DNA of 64,000 nucleotides from Salinivibrio kushneri (GTDB lineage: Bacteria > Pseudomonadota > Gammaproteobacteria > Enterobacterales > Vibrionaceae). The position numbers and the translations under genes were made by a program. The notes below the pieces were generated by a model. That model made no database searches. It was not told the DNA's origin and saw only the letters and a list, made by a program, of their open reading frames with translations. Where the stretch lies: contig NZ_CP040021.1 of the NCBI RefSeq assembly GCF_005280275.1, positions 1,079,001-1,143,000 of the forward strand, given 5' to 3'. This document shows, piece by piece, positions 15,429-24,766 of the stretch (positions are counted from its first letter, which is position 1; the number at the start of each line of letters is the position of its first letter).

Positions 15429-16904
15429 TTAAGCGTAACTGACCACCCGATTGCGCCCAGAGAGTTTGGCGTTATATAAAGCGTCATCGGCATGCTGGTA
15501 GAGGTACTTAGCATCGAGCATGGCGGCGTCGAACTCCGCACAGCCAATTGACACGGACACGCGGATAGCGGGGGAATAGTCGAGAATCGAGTGGTGATCA
15601 TAAATTGCTTCGCATAGCTGAGAGCCGTAGTGTTGCGCCGCTTGTTGGTCGGTATTAGGCAACAGACAAGCGAACTCTTCCCCACCAATACGATAAATGT
15701 TGCTATGCAGAGGAAGGTGCGCTTCGAGCAAAGACGCGAAAGCTTCGAGGACTTGGTCGCCAACGATATGGCCGTAATTATCGTTGATGCGTTTAAAATG
15801 GTCGATATCAATAATAAGCAGGGATAGGGGTTGATGTCGGTAACGGGCTTTGTCGCCAAAGCGAGCAAGGTCGCTGGCAAACTGACGACGATTGTATAGT
15901 TGTGTGAGCGGATCGGTCGCGGCTTGGCGCATTAATGCTTGTTCTTCCGCCTTTCGCTGACTGATATCCCACATTACACCGGCGACCACACCTTGAGGCT
16001 TATTTTTGGGATCGTGATTGGTAGTGATTTCTACCCACGTATATTCGCCATTGTCGCGTTGAACCTGCAAGTCCATTTTTAGCTCGTTGCCAGCGGGAGA
16101 TAAAAAGTGGCGCACCCGTGAGAAAAACGCTCGACGATACCGAGGATGAATGCGGCGCAGCCAGTGCCGGCTGGTGTAAGTGCGAGAGTCACGAATGCTG
16201 CTAATGCTACTGTCGCCGATGATCTCTGACGAGCACCAGCAGATACCGCGTTGTACATCCACTTGCCAAGTGCTGCAGTGGGTATTGTCTTTAATGATGT
16301 CTATTTGGCGTTGTTTAGAAAACAGCTCGTTTTTTAGCACAGTGCTAGCGATCAGATGTCCCGTCGCGCGCAGCAAAGTCACATCGCTTTCTGACCACTG
16401 TTGTTCTCGCTCGCAATCATCAAACCCCAGCGTTCCCCACCATTTATTATCGACAATGATGGGGATGGTTAACATCGATAAAATGCGCTGTTGTGTTAAG
16501 TAGCGTTTGAGCCAAGACGAGGGTAACTGATCAGTAATGACCGCTTGGTATTCGCCCCGCTGTCGGCTTTCTATCAGCTCACGGTATTCGGGGTGCGCGA
16601 GGCTAGATCTGAAATGATTAAAATGAGGGAGGCGAATTTGCGCGTACTTTTTCTCGTTTGCCCATTCGAAGACATAATCCTGCAAAATATCGGTATTGCT
16701 GATCCCCAATACTTGAAACACCCACACACGACTGACTTGCGTCACCGCGCCAATTTCCGCGAGCAAGTGATTAATATTGGCAAGTCTGTCATCCCCACTG
16801 ACCAGCATGTCTGCACCGCGTAGCACGGCCGATAGCAGATCGACGTTTAGCTCAGAGAGCTGGTGTCTATCAAGTTCAGGTTGGATCCCGGTTAGGATGG
16901 TCAT
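15429..16904 (-). CDS. Diguanylate cyclase with GAF and PAS domains
   Basis: This 491-aa cytoplasmic protein would make cyclic di-GMP from two GTP. An N-terminal GAF domain spans about residues 35-195, a PAS/PAC segment 205-320 (ending GVVAGVMWDISQRKAEEQAL) and a GGDEF domain 325-491. The active site reads YRIGGEEFACLL, so catalysis is expected. The RxxD inhibitory site that should precede it is absent (PLHS at that position), so product inhibition is unlikely. No transmembrane segments are seen. Its upstream sequence, starting 28 bases before the ATG, is one copy of the ~140-bp repeat found again at 21068. Confidence 0.92.
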   Translation of the reverse strand: MTILTGIQPELDRHQLSELNVDLLSAVLRGADMLVSGDDRLANINHLLAEIGAVTQVSRVWVFQVLGISNTDILQDYVFEWANEKKYAQIRLPHFNHFRSSLAHPEYRELIESRQRGEYQAVITDQLPSSWLKRYLTQQRILSMLTIPIIVDNKWWGTLGFDDCEREQQWSESDVTLLRATGHLIASTVLKNELFSKQRQIDIIKDNTHCSTWQVDVQRGICWCSSEIIGDSSISSIRDSRTYTSRHWLRRIHPRYRRAFFSRVRHFLSPAGNELKMDLQVQRDNGEYTWVEITTNHDPKNKPQGVVAGVMWDISQRKAEEQALMRQAATDPLTQLYNRRQFASDLARFGDKARYRHQPLSLLIIDIDHFKRINDNYGHIVGDQVLEAFASLLEAHLPLHSNIYRIGGEEFACLLPNTDQQAAQHYGSQLCEAIYDHHSILDYSPAIRVSVSIGCAEFDAAMLDAKYLYQHADDALYNAKLSGRNRVVSYA

Positions 16905-16931
16905 GCCGATAGTCCATTATCTACAAAGTCA

Positions 16932-17073
16932 CCACTGTCTTGAGCGTAGCAGGCGTGTGTATAAATAGTTAACACGGAACGTATTAAGTGTTCAGTGTTG
17001 TGGGTCACGTTTGCGTTTAGTCGTGCTCGCCCTGTTAGTAAAAATAGACATAATAATCGCCACAGTGGAATGA
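16932..17073. repeat. Direct repeat, copy 1 (142 bp)
   Basis: CCACTGTCTTGAGCGTAGC to CACAGTGGAATGA. It matches 21068-21206 with a few substitutions near base 20 and one 3-base length difference. It begins 28 bases upstream of the GAF-PAS-GGDEF start codon, so it holds that gene's leader and probably its promoter. Copy 2 is the leader of the gene at 21255. Confidence 0.9.
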
Positions 17074-17413
17074 GTGCTACGCCAGTGTGAGTGAATAATG
17101 CTGTTTTGTGATCACAGACACCCGCAAAAACTATGCTAGTCTTGACAGAACCGCCCCGTATAGTGTGAGAAAATGATAAATAGACCTGCCCAAAGGGTAG
17201 ATTTGGTGATTGGGTTAGCCTATGATTATTCAATCCACGCTAGGGTTAGGGCGCGGTCAGGCTTAGATATTGCGGGAAATTAAAAGTGGTTATTGTTGTG
17301 AGGCAAGTAATAACGTTTGCGAAAAAACGATACTTAGATCACGGAATGAAAAATAACTAAATACTGTCGTATTATAATACAATACTTAAATTATTGGTAA
17401 AAAGATTGAACTG
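17074..17413. other. AT-rich intergenic region
   Basis: No gene is supported. It contains the palindromes TGTGATCACA (near 17107) and GTATTATAATAC (near 17369), either of which could be part of the control region of the following cyclase. I see no clear -35/-10 pair. Confidence 0.4.
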
Positions 17414-19204
17414 ATGCTGGAAAATGTTTCAATTAACAAGAAATTACCTGCGGTGATGATTTTTTTTGCATTGATATCAATGATCGTGGCCGGCGTTGTT
17501 TCTTATATAAACATTAAAGTTAATGTTGAAGATATTATAAAAAATAACATGCTTTCTCTTTTGCAGTCGAGAAAGTCTAGCCTGACTAATTATTTTTCCT
17601 CTCTAGAGGATGAAGTGTTGTTTCATGGTCAGAGTCCTTTAGTAAGAGAAGCACTAGAAAAATTTTCACAGTCTTTTGATAGCATACCAAATGATAGGGA
17701 AGAATATCTAAAGAAAGTCTACATAAGGAATAACCCATTCTCATCAGGGCAGAGAGACCACTTCCTTTCACCAGACGATGGTAGTGTTTATAGCGAAAAA
17801 CACCAGCATTACCATCCTATCTTTTTAAACCTTGTTCGTTCAAACACCTACTATGACATGTTTTTAGTTGATACGGATGGTCATTTGGTGTACACGGTAC
17901 AAAAAGATGAAGACTATGCAACAAATCTAATCCATGGCCCATGGAAAGACTCCTCTCTTTCAAAGCTTTTTAGTAAAATAAATGATGAAAGAAAGCCTGG
18001 TGAAATATACTATTCAGATATTGATTTTTATGAGCCCAGTAATAACATACCCTCGAGTTTCATAGGGATCCCTGTTTTTGATGGCAGTGTTAATTATATG
18101 GGCGCGTTAATCTTTCAGCTTCCTATTGAACCTATAAATAAAATTATGCAAGTGACGGCGGGAATGGGAGCCACTGGCGAAACCTATTTAGTCGGCTCTG
18201 ATTTGTTAATGCGAAGTAACTCCAGATTTTTAGATCACAATAATATACTGAAGACTAGAGTGGACACTGTGCCATCAAGAGATGGTCTACAAGGTTCATC
18301 AGGAACAGGGTTATTTACCGATTACCGAGGGCGACGTGTGTACTCCGCTTATGCATCTATCTCTTTCAAAGGCATTAAGTGGGTGATGATTGCCGAGGTC
18401 GATCAAGATGAGGTATTCCAGCCTGTATCGGAAATGAGTCAAATATTCCTGTTTACTAATCTTATCGTTTTTGTATTTGTTGTTTTTTCAGGGTATTTAT
18501 TAGGTGTTAGTATTTCAAACCCGATAAGGACAATGACAAGTACAATGCTACGGCTAGCAAAAAATGACCTCTCGACTAACGTTTATATTAGTCAGCGTGA
18601 GGATGAGGTTGGCCAAATGGCGAAAGCACTTGTTGTATTTAAGAATAATGCTGAGAAGCGAGAAGAGTTAAAGTCTCAGTTAGAACATTTGGCTAACCAT
18701 GATAACTTGACAGGAATGGCCACTCGTGATTTCGCGATGAAAAAATTGGAGATTATAACTCAAGCATCAAAAGAAAAAGGTAATTATGTTGCTGTCGTTT
18801 TTGTTGATCTAGATAACTTTAAAAAAGTGAATGATAGCTTTGGGCATCAGACAGGGGATCGGCTTTTGTGCGACATAGCTAAGACGTTAACGGAGTCAGT
18901 CAGACAAACTGATGTTGTGGCGAGAGTTGGTGGAGATGAGTTCTTGCTTTTATTAGCCAACATGCCTGATTACAATGCTATTAAACTACTAGTCGACGAA
19001 GTGATGTCATCAGTAAAAACGATGCTGTCTCACACTGACAAATCCAGCTTTGTATCGTTAAGCGTTGGTGTTTCTGTCTTTCCAAATGATGATAAAAGTA
19101 TAAACGGGCTGGTGGCGAAATCTGACAAAGCGATGTATCGAGCTAAAAGCAATGGAAAAAATCACTACTGTTTTTGGAATGAGCAAGATGATATCGATGA
19201 ATAG
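17414..19204 (+). CDS. Membrane diguanylate cyclase (Cache-like sensor, HAMP, GGDEF)
   Basis: This 596-aa inner-membrane sensor starts with a transmembrane helix at about residues 12-32, followed by a ~310-residue periplasmic part resembling a double Cache domain. It continues with a second helix near 345-368 (IFLFTNLIVFVFVVFSGYLL), a HAMP region (ISNPIRTMTSTMLRLA) and a C-terminal GGDEF domain. The active motif is ARVGGDEFLLLL, and RQTD nine residues before it is a complete inhibitory I-site. It should synthesise cyclic di-GMP in response to an external ligand. Its base composition is clearly more AT-rich than the neighbours, in line with acquisition; it lies in the segment bounded by the 140-bp repeats. 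Confidence 0.92.
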   Translation: MLENVSINKKLPAVMIFFALISMIVAGVVSYINIKVNVEDIIKNNMLSLLQSRKSSLTNYFSSLEDEVLFHGQSPLVREALEKFSQSFDSIPNDREEYLKKVYIRNNPFSSGQRDHFLSPDDGSVYSEKHQHYHPIFLNLVRSNTYYDMFLVDTDGHLVYTVQKDEDYATNLIHGPWKDSSLSKLFSKINDERKPGEIYYSDIDFYEPSNNIPSSFIGIPVFDGSVNYMGALIFQLPIEPINKIMQVTAGMGATGETYLVGSDLLMRSNSRFLDHNNILKTRVDTVPSRDGLQGSSGTGLFTDYRGRRVYSAYASISFKGIKWVMIAEVDQDEVFQPVSEMSQIFLFTNLIVFVFVVFSGYLLGVSISNPIRTMTSTMLRLAKNDLSTNVYISQREDEVGQMAKALVVFKNNAEKREELKSQLEHLANHDNLTGMATRDFAMKKLEIITQASKEKGNYVAVVFVDLDNFKKVNDSFGHQTGDRLLCDIAKTLTESVRQTDVVARVGGDEFLLLLANMPDYNAIKLLVDEVMSSVKTMLSHTDKSSFVSLSVGVSVFPNDDKSINGLVAKSDKAMYRAKSNGKNHYCFWNEQDDIDE

Positions 19205-19444
19205 GACTAAAATATCGTCTATGTACATATTATGGAGGATACGCTGATCCCTTTTTTTTGATATTCAAAGGCATTGTTCTTAAAAAGATTGGTTGGCAAT
19301 CACGTCATAGTGGAACGTAGCCTTAGGGTTACGTTCGCCGATATAAATATTCCATTGCCATCAAGTCCTCCTCTGCCCTAAGAGGGAAGCTATTAATATA
19401 GGTATAAAGCGCTGCTACTGCTCGCGTTGTTATTCTGTTGGTCT
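19205..19444. other. Intergenic region before the ISAs1 element
   Basis: No gene or RNA is supported. It separates the cyclase stop codon from the target duplication of the ISAs1-type element. Confidence 0.4.
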
Positions 19445-20676
19445 CTATTGATTCCAGGGCGAGATCGCGAACGTTTTTTGACCAAAACAGGATCGGTTTG
19501 ACGATCACCTCTGGCTGTGATCATATAGGCCGATTCTAAAATAGTTCGGGATAGATACCGTGGATATCGATACATTTAAAGACTACTTCAGCGCCGTTGA
19601 TGATAACCGCCAGAGTGCCAAGATAACCTACCCGCTTTTCGACCTGCTCTTTGCTTCATTGTCCGCGGTGATTGCGGGGTCGAAAGGATGGTACGGGATT
19701 CGAGAATACATCCTAGGGCACCATGAGTGGTTTAAGCGTAACGGTATGTTTAAAGACGGTATTCCTGCCGACGATACCATCGCTCGTGCCATCTCTTCGA
19801 TTGAATGAAAGCTGTCCATCAAATGACGGATGGTCAGGTGGTCGCGTCGATGGTAAAACGCTGAAAGGCTCTTACAACCGTGAAGATAGAAGCAGTACGA
19901 TCCACATGGTCAGTGCGTATGCTAGTGAAAATCATCTGGTGCTTGGCCAGCTTAAGACAGAAGAAAAAAGCAATGAAATCAGTGCGATTCCCGAGTTAAT
20001 TCGCCTACTCGATTTACGCGGTGCGCTGGTCACCATCGATGCCATGGCCTGCCAAACGACGATTACCAAGACGATTCTTGAGCAGGGTGGCGATTACTTA
20101 TTAGCGGTGAAACAAAACCAGGGCAAGTTAGCGAACGCGATCACTGCGGCATTCAGTGAGCAACGTCGAACCTTCAATGACGATGTCGAGTTTGAATATG
20201 GTCACGGTCGTATTGAATCACGTCAGTGTTATGTGCTTGATAAAGCGTGTTTATCAGGCGACTTTACCCGTTGGCCATCACTACAAAGCCTTATCATGGT
20301 TGAGTCTCTGCGTGTTGAAAAAGGGCGTCCGATGTCGCTGGAGTATCGTTACTATATCAGCTCAAAATCACTGACTGCCGATGAGGCAAGCCGTGCTATC
20401 CGCTCGCATTGGGGCATTGAAGCCATGCACTGGGTATTGGATGTCAACATGGGTGAAGACGCCTGTCAAATTTATAAAGACAATGGGGCCGCGAACTTTG
20501 CCTGTCTGCGACACATGGCCTCAAACATGGTGCGGGCTGAGCCGACCAAGATCAGCTTGGTGGCCAAACAGAAGCGCTGTCTCATGAATCCCAGCTTCTT
20601 AGAGAAAGTTTTAGCCGCAGGCATACCGACGATGGTTGAAAAGTGAACACTCATGCGCTCGCCCTGCTATTGATTC
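19445..20676 (+). mobile_element. ISAs1-family insertion sequence (defective) with its 10-bp target duplication
   Basis: The element proper runs from 19455 to 20666 (1212 bp). It starts CAGGGCGAG and ends CTCGCCCTG, an inverted repeat, and is flanked on both sides by CTATTGATTC (19445-19454 and 20667-20676), a 10-bp target duplication. Size and ends fit the ISAs1 family. The transposase inside is frameshifted. The intact duplication points to simple insertion at this place. Confidence 0.9.
19560..20646 (+). pseudogene. ISAs1 family transposase, frameshifted
   Basis: The N-terminal part runs from GTG 19560 (MDIDTFKDYFSAVDDNRQSA) to a stop at 19806-19808. The catalytic part continues from about 19845 in another frame: VDGKTLKGSYN holds the first Asp, LVTIDAMACQTTI the second, and SHWGIEAMHWVLDVNMGEDA the Glu region, ending at 20646. 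Between them about 20 residues are missing and one base is lost near GTGGTCGCGTCGATGG. At least two lesions separate the halves, so transposition in cis is unlikely. Confidence 0.88.
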
Positions 20677-20708
20677 CGGAAGACTTGCTGTCTGCTCTAC
20701 GAGAGCCA

Positions 20709-20742
20709 ATCTCTAATACGTCTCCATTGGCGGATTAGAGAA
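20709..20742. repeat. Inverted repeat between two IS remnants
   Basis: TCTCTAATACG and CGGATTAGAGA pair with one mismatch around a 10-base loop. There is no T run. Its role is unknown; it may be a trace of an IS end. Confidence 0.45.
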
Positions 20743-20799
20743 GCAACAAATACGAATAAATCACTTGCCTCAGTATTGGGTGGCTTGATGTAAGATTGT

Positions 20800-21067
20800 C
20801 GTACCTAGGTGATTCCATCTCGCTCAAACAGATAGACCGCGCCGCTATCCAAGGCTGGCACTGCAACACGCATCATGGCAAACGAGTCAGAGGCTTTACG
20901 TTTACCGATGGCGCTATAGAAACAGCGCTGACGGTTAAAGGTATTTTCAAGCTTCCTTTTCGCGCCTTGCAAGGCTTTCTCGACTCGATATTTGGTCGGA
21001 TGGACGTACTGCTAAAATCGCTGTCATCCAGTTGTATCAGCAAACAGGAGAAGACGGTTGAGGTTAA
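20800..21067 (+). pseudogene. IS5-family transposase, N-terminal remnant
   Basis: The frame reads SISLKQIDRAAIQGWHCNTH then GKRVRGFTFTDGAIETALTV and LPFRALQGFLDSIFGRMDVL, the N-terminal region of an IS5-family transposase. It lacks the DDE catalytic part and ends exactly where copy 2 of the 140-bp repeat begins. Confidence 0.75.
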
Positions 21068-21206
21068 CCACTGTCTTGAGCGTAGCAAGCATATGTATAA
21101 ATAGTTAACACGGAACGTATTAAGTCAGTGTTGTGGGTCACGTTTGCGTTTAGTCGTGCTCGCCCTGTTAGTAAAAATAGACATAATAATCGCCACAGTG
21201 GAATGA
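21068..21206. repeat. Direct repeat, copy 2 (139 bp)
   Basis: This is the second copy of 16932-17073 in the same orientation. It lies directly upstream of the small membrane protein gene at 21255 and directly downstream of the IS5 remnant. Confidence 0.9.
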
Positions 21207-21254
21207 ACCTTGTGACAGTGTGACTGGCTCACACACCTTGATATGGAAATAAGC

Positions 21255-21650
21255 ATGAGAAAGTCAGTGGTAATAAAACAAACCCCAACCCGTTTATGTG
21301 TGAATGATGACTGTTACGCGATGCACAATATTGTTGATGCCAGCGTTGAAGAACTCACGTGGAAAGATCACCTGCTGAGGATGTTAGGGCTAGGAATACT
21401 AAGCGCGAGCTTTTTATTTTTTATGTTGGTCGGTGAGCTGCCTTACGCGGAGTACTTACCTGCCGTGGGCTTTGTTGCAGGTGCGTTGTTAGCTTTGCTG
21501 ACTAGCGCAAAATACGTGCTACGCATTGAATATAGCCACCAGGATGACACGGGCGTGCAGTGGCTGACCATCGCCAAAAGTGGGAAGAAAACAGATAAAT
21601 TGCTTTTTGATCAGCACGTCGCGCAATTAAAGCGGCTGTTAACCTCATAG
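21255..21650 (+). CDS. Hypothetical membrane protein, 131 aa
   Basis: I do not recognise a named function. Residues 1-40 are cytoplasmic-like, two transmembrane helices follow at about 45-62 (LGLGILSASFLFFMLVGELP) and 68-86, and a soluble C-terminal tail of about 45 residues ends the protein. The layout resembles small DUF-type bacterial membrane proteins with a short N-terminal beta-rich segment (VVIKQTPTRLCVNDDCYAMH). The ATG at 21255 is preferred over 21243 because GGAA sits six bases upstream. It has its own terminator. Confidence 0.65.
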   Translation: MRKSVVIKQTPTRLCVNDDCYAMHNIVDASVEELTWKDHLLRMLGLGILSASFLFFMLVGELPYAEYLPAVGFVAGALLALLTSAKYVLRIEYSHQDDTGVQWLTIAKSGKKTDKLLFDQHVAQLKRLLTS

Positions 21651-21686
21651 CCACACCGGTGGTGATGTTTATCGAGCGGATACACG

Positions 21687-21716
21687 AAGGGCCTGCAATT
21701 TAACAGGCCCTTTTTA
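21687..21716 (+). terminator. Rho-independent terminator of the membrane protein gene
   Basis: GGGCCTG and CAGGCCC enclose an 8-base loop and are followed by TTTTT. It lies between convergent genes, 37 bases after the stop at 21650. Confidence 0.85.
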
Positions 21717-21729
21717 CTTGTTGATCGCG

Positions 21730-22128
21730 TTATTTATTGATGGCGCGAGGGCGGCCGTTTTCATCAATCGCAACATAATTAAAGGTCGCATGGCTCACTT
21801 TGCTGCGATCGCCTATCTCATCATGGCTAACGGGCTTAACCCAGACCTCAAGCTCAATAGTGATCGAGGTATTGCCGATACGTTGACACGTCCCATAGCA
21901 GCAGACTACATCGCCAACACTGACGGGCGATTTAAACGTAATGTCGTTGACTGACACAGTAACGACACGTCCACCAGAGATCTCTTTGGCGAGGATCGCG
22001 CCAGCTAAATCGAGCTGGGACATGATCCAGCCGCCAAAAATATCGCCATTGGCGTTGGTGTCGGCGGGCATGGCTAATGTACGAAGCAGCAGTTGGCCGC
22101 GGGGGCAGTTGTTTTTGTTGTCAGGCAT
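21730..22128 (-). CDS. yciA: Acyl-CoA thioesterase YciA
   Basis: This 132-aa hotdog-fold thioesterase hydrolyses a broad range of acyl-CoA esters. Family signatures are GQLLLRTLAMPADTNANGDI followed by FGGWIMSQLDLAGA (the active-site Asp region) and VVTVSVNDITFKSPVSVGDV. The ATG at 22128 is favoured; a GTG 12 bases upstream would add four residues. It follows yciB on the same strand, as in enterobacteria, though a hairpin lies between them. Confidence 0.94.
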   Translation of the reverse strand: MPDNKNNCPRGQLLLRTLAMPADTNANGDIFGGWIMSQLDLAGAILAKEISGGRVVTVSVNDITFKSPVSVGDVVCCYGTCQRIGNTSITIELEVWVKPVSHDEIGDRSKVSHATFNYVAIDENGRPRAINK

Positions 22129-22149
22129 GGCTCTCTTCACATCTTATTC

Positions 22150-22173
22150 AAAAGGGGCTAGCCCCTTTTTTCA
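22150..22173. terminator. Hairpin between yciB and yciA
   Basis: AAAAGGGGCTAGCCCCTTTT is a perfect palindrome with T runs on both strands. On the minus strand it would end or attenuate transcription between yciB and yciA. Confidence 0.65.
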
Positions 22174-22220
22174 GGATAAGATTAGAATTGTGACCGCTAA
22201 CACAGCATTTGGGCAAGTTT

Positions 22221-22763
22221 TTATTGGTCTGAGTTGCTCTCTTTGGGTAGGTGGCGGTAGATATACACCCCAGTTGCAATCATAAACAGGAAGGTCAGGA
22301 TCAAGGTGCCGAAGACCTTAAAGTTCACCCAGGCATCAAGCGGCATGCTGTAAGCGACATAAATATTTACCCCGGCTAAAAGCGAAAAGAATCCGATCCA
22401 GGCCCAGTTAATGGTGCGCCACACGCGTTCTGGCAGTGTGATCTCTTTGCTGAGCATATTCTTGATCAGCGGTTTACCCATCGCCTCGGACACCGCCAAG
22501 CCAATGGCAAACAAGGCATACACGATAGTTACCTTCCACTTGATGAAGTTATCATCGTGAAAAAATAGCGTCATGCCGCCAAAGATGGCGACCAAAACGG
22601 CAGTGATGATTTGCATCTTTTCCACGCGTTTATACAAGGCCCAAACCAGTACAACTTGCACCAGGGTGGCGATGATCAGTGCCCCTGTTGCTATATAGAT
22701 ATCGTAAAATTTGTATAAGGCAAAAAAGATAATCAGAGGAATAAAATCAATTAGTTGTTTCAT
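22221..22763 (-). CDS. yciB: Inner membrane-spanning protein YciB (septation protein A family)
   Basis: This 180-aa integral membrane protein has about five hydrophobic helices, beginning [20 protein letters not shown], the family signature. The motif [20 protein letters not shown] in the middle and [17 protein letters not shown] later are also typical. In E. coli YciB affects envelope synthesis and septation; in Shigella it is called IspA. Length matches (about 180 aa). Placement next to yciA agrees with the enterobacterial order. Confidence 0.95.
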   Translation of the reverse strand: MKQLIDFIPLIIFFALYKFYDIYIATGALIIATLVQVVLVWALYKRVEKMQIITAVLVAIFGGMTLFFHDDNFIKWKVTIVYALFAIGLAVSEAMGKPLIKNMLSKEITLPERVWRTINWAWIGFFSLLAGVNIYVAYSMPLDAWVNFKVFGTLILTFLFMIATGVYIYRHLPKESNSDQ

Positions 22764-22870
22764 AACGCCGCCGCGTGACTAGGTGTATTTAAGCTAAGTA
22801 TGTACGCAGTGTACCCAAATGCGCAGGGAGGAGAAACGACAAGGCGGTGAGAGGCCAAATCACAAGGTAG

Positions 22871-22897
22871 GCGCCTTGGCAGGGGATGCCAAGGCGC
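22871..22897. terminator. Stem-loop downstream of the Na+ symporter gene
   Basis: GCGCCTTGGCA and TGCCAAGGCGC form a perfect 11-bp stem with a 5-base loop, just past the stop codon (22906) of the minus-strand symporter gene. It lacks a T run, so it may act as an mRNA end stabiliser rather than a classic terminator. Confidence 0.6.
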
Positions 22898-22905
22898 GTT
22901 GAGGA

Positions 22906-24249
22906 TTAAATCCAATCCCAGCCGAATACCAGTAGCATCAGTATCGGGCAGATAACGCGAACGTAGCCTGGCCAGATTTTCCAAAACCAGGTTTCGCCAA
23001 GCTCAGGGCTACCTTGCACCAGCTCTTTCAAGATTTCGTTGCGGTGCCATAGCCAGCCTGCAACCAGAGCAAACAGCAGGCCCAGGATAGGCTGTGCGTA
23101 CTCGGTGGTGACGGTAACCACTAAACCAAACAGATCGCCAAAGTTGTAAACAATCACTGCCGAGGCAATGGTGATAAGGCCGCCAATCCACCATACCGCT
23201 TTCTCTCGTGATTGACGGAATTCCTCGGTTGCACAAGCCACTGGGACTTCTAGCAATGAGATGGCTGAAGTGAGGGCGGCAATGACCATCAGCAGGAAGA
23301 AGGCAAAACCGATAAAGATGCCCGCTGTTCCCATGGTGTCGAACATGGCAGGCAAGACGCTGAACACCAGTGTATCACTGCTGAGGAGCGCGCCTGCCTC
23401 GCTGTAAATCGCCACACCATTATGTTGGGCAACAAACATCGCCGGCATGATCAACAGCCCGGCAATAAAGGCGATGCCGGTATCCAGCAATGCGACTTGT
23501 GCAGCGGTTTTAGGGATGTTGGCGGTCTTGGACAAATACGAGCCGTACACCATCATCACACACACACCCAGCGAGAGTGAGAAAAACGCTTGCCCCATGG
23601 CACTCACGACCAATCCCGGCGAGAGGTGCGACATATCTGGGATCAGGTACATCTTAAGCCCTTCCATCGCGCCGGGCTGGAACAAGATGTAAATCACCAT
23701 GATCACGAACAGTAAAAAGAGGACGGGCATTAAACGTGAAGACCAACGCTCGATCCCGTTAGCAATACCATTACGGACCACCAGAATCGTTGGCACCATA
23801 AAGCACAGCATCAATGCGAGGTTACGGGTTTCGCTAAACGACTCTAACCAGGCGGCTGCATCGGTAAAGCCTGTTAATGCAAGCAAGGGTGAGACCATAT
23901 AGCCCACCAACCAACCGGCCACGATGGTGTAAAAGCTTAAAATGCCAGTCGCGCCGAGTAAGCCGACTAACCCAAGTAACCGACCAATCCATTTTTGTCC
24001 GCCGGATACCGCTGACAGTGAGCGAACGGGGTTGGCATTGCCATAGCGTCCAATAGTGAGTTCTGCTATTAAAAGGGGATACGCGAGGACAAAGACCATC
24101 AGCAAATAAATAAACAGAAAAACGGCGCCGCCGTTTGAGGCTGTTTGCGTGGGGAAGCCCCAAATGTTGCCGAGCCCAATGGCTGAGCCAGCAGCCGCCA
24201 AAATAAACCCTAATCGGGATGAAAATTGTGCGCGTTGTGTGTTTGCCAT
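22906..24249 (-). CDS. Sodium-dependent transporter, NSS/SNF family
   Basis: This 447-aa inner-membrane symporter couples Na+ entry to uptake of an amino acid or related solute. The first helix carries FILAAAGSAIGLGNIWGFPT, the Na+/substrate-binding signature of the LeuT-fold neurotransmitter:sodium symporter family. About 11-12 helices are present, as usual for bacterial members that lack helix 12. The substrate cannot be read. It is a single gene with a long upstream region and a stem-loop behind it. Confidence 0.92.
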   Translation of the reverse strand: MANTQRAQFSSRLGFILAAAGSAIGLGNIWGFPTQTASNGGAVFLFIYLLMVFVLAYPLLIAELTIGRYGNANPVRSLSAVSGGQKWIGRLLGLVGLLGATGILSFYTIVAGWLVGYMVSPLLALTGFTDAAAWLESFSETRNLALMLCFMVPTILVVRNGIANGIERWSSRLMPVLFLLFVIMVIYILFQPGAMEGLKMYLIPDMSHLSPGLVVSAMGQAFFSLSLGVCVMMVYGSYLSKTANIPKTAAQVALLDTGIAFIAGLLIMPAMFVAQHNGVAIYSEAGALLSSDTLVFSVLPAMFDTMGTAGIFIGFAFFLLMVIAALTSAISLLEVPVACATEEFRQSREKAVWWIGGLITIASAVIVYNFGDLFGLVVTVTTEYAQPILGLLFALVAGWLWHRNEILKELVQGSPELGETWFWKIWPGYVRVICPILMLLVFGWDWI

Positions 24250-24766
24250 ACCTACTCGATATTGTATTCGATAATTGATTGATTTTTATGGGCGCATACT
24301 CAGTTGCGCCCGTCAGATGCTTGCTCAGTGTGTAAACTAATAATTACACATTGAAGCAAGTCATTCCCTCTATAAAGACTCGTCAGTAAACCAGTTTATG
24401 CGTAAAATTTGAAGATCATGCCGTATGTAATACCACCGTATGGCTGTATTTCCCCACATTCTCTCTCCGCGTGAATACTTCTTGGTCGTTAGTAAGGGCA
24501 ATCCGCTGCCTTTAGTGAGTATCACAGTGGCTTTCTCTACTGCAATTATTGATTTAACACATTGTTAACATTGCTGCTTTGGGTCACGTTAACATGCATT
24601 ATCTGATGTATTTAGCATCATTTTGGTGTGTTAGCTGTCACGATTTTTCCGCCGCTTGTCTTTTTCTAAAGACAAATCATGGCTTGCACCGATTGGCAAG
24701 CTAGGCAGAATAGAGAAGGCGAGAGAACAGGCTTTCGTCAGTTATTATTAAGGTGTGCAATTAGGC
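24250..24766. other. Divergent intergenic region between the symporter and clsA
   Basis: No gene is supported over these ~515 bases. A stem of TGGCTTGC/GCAAGC (near 24679-24702) and AT-rich stretches with TTGTTAACA-like sequence (near 24560) are visible. It probably holds divergent promoters, not resolved here. Confidence 0.4.

Noticed and set aside
17097-17116. CRP binding site TGTGATCACA
   Set aside because: The CRP consensus needs six bases between TGTGA and TCACA; here there is no spacer.
17074-21067. Prophage or integrative element
   Set aside because: No integrase, phage or transfer genes; only a cyclase and IS pieces.
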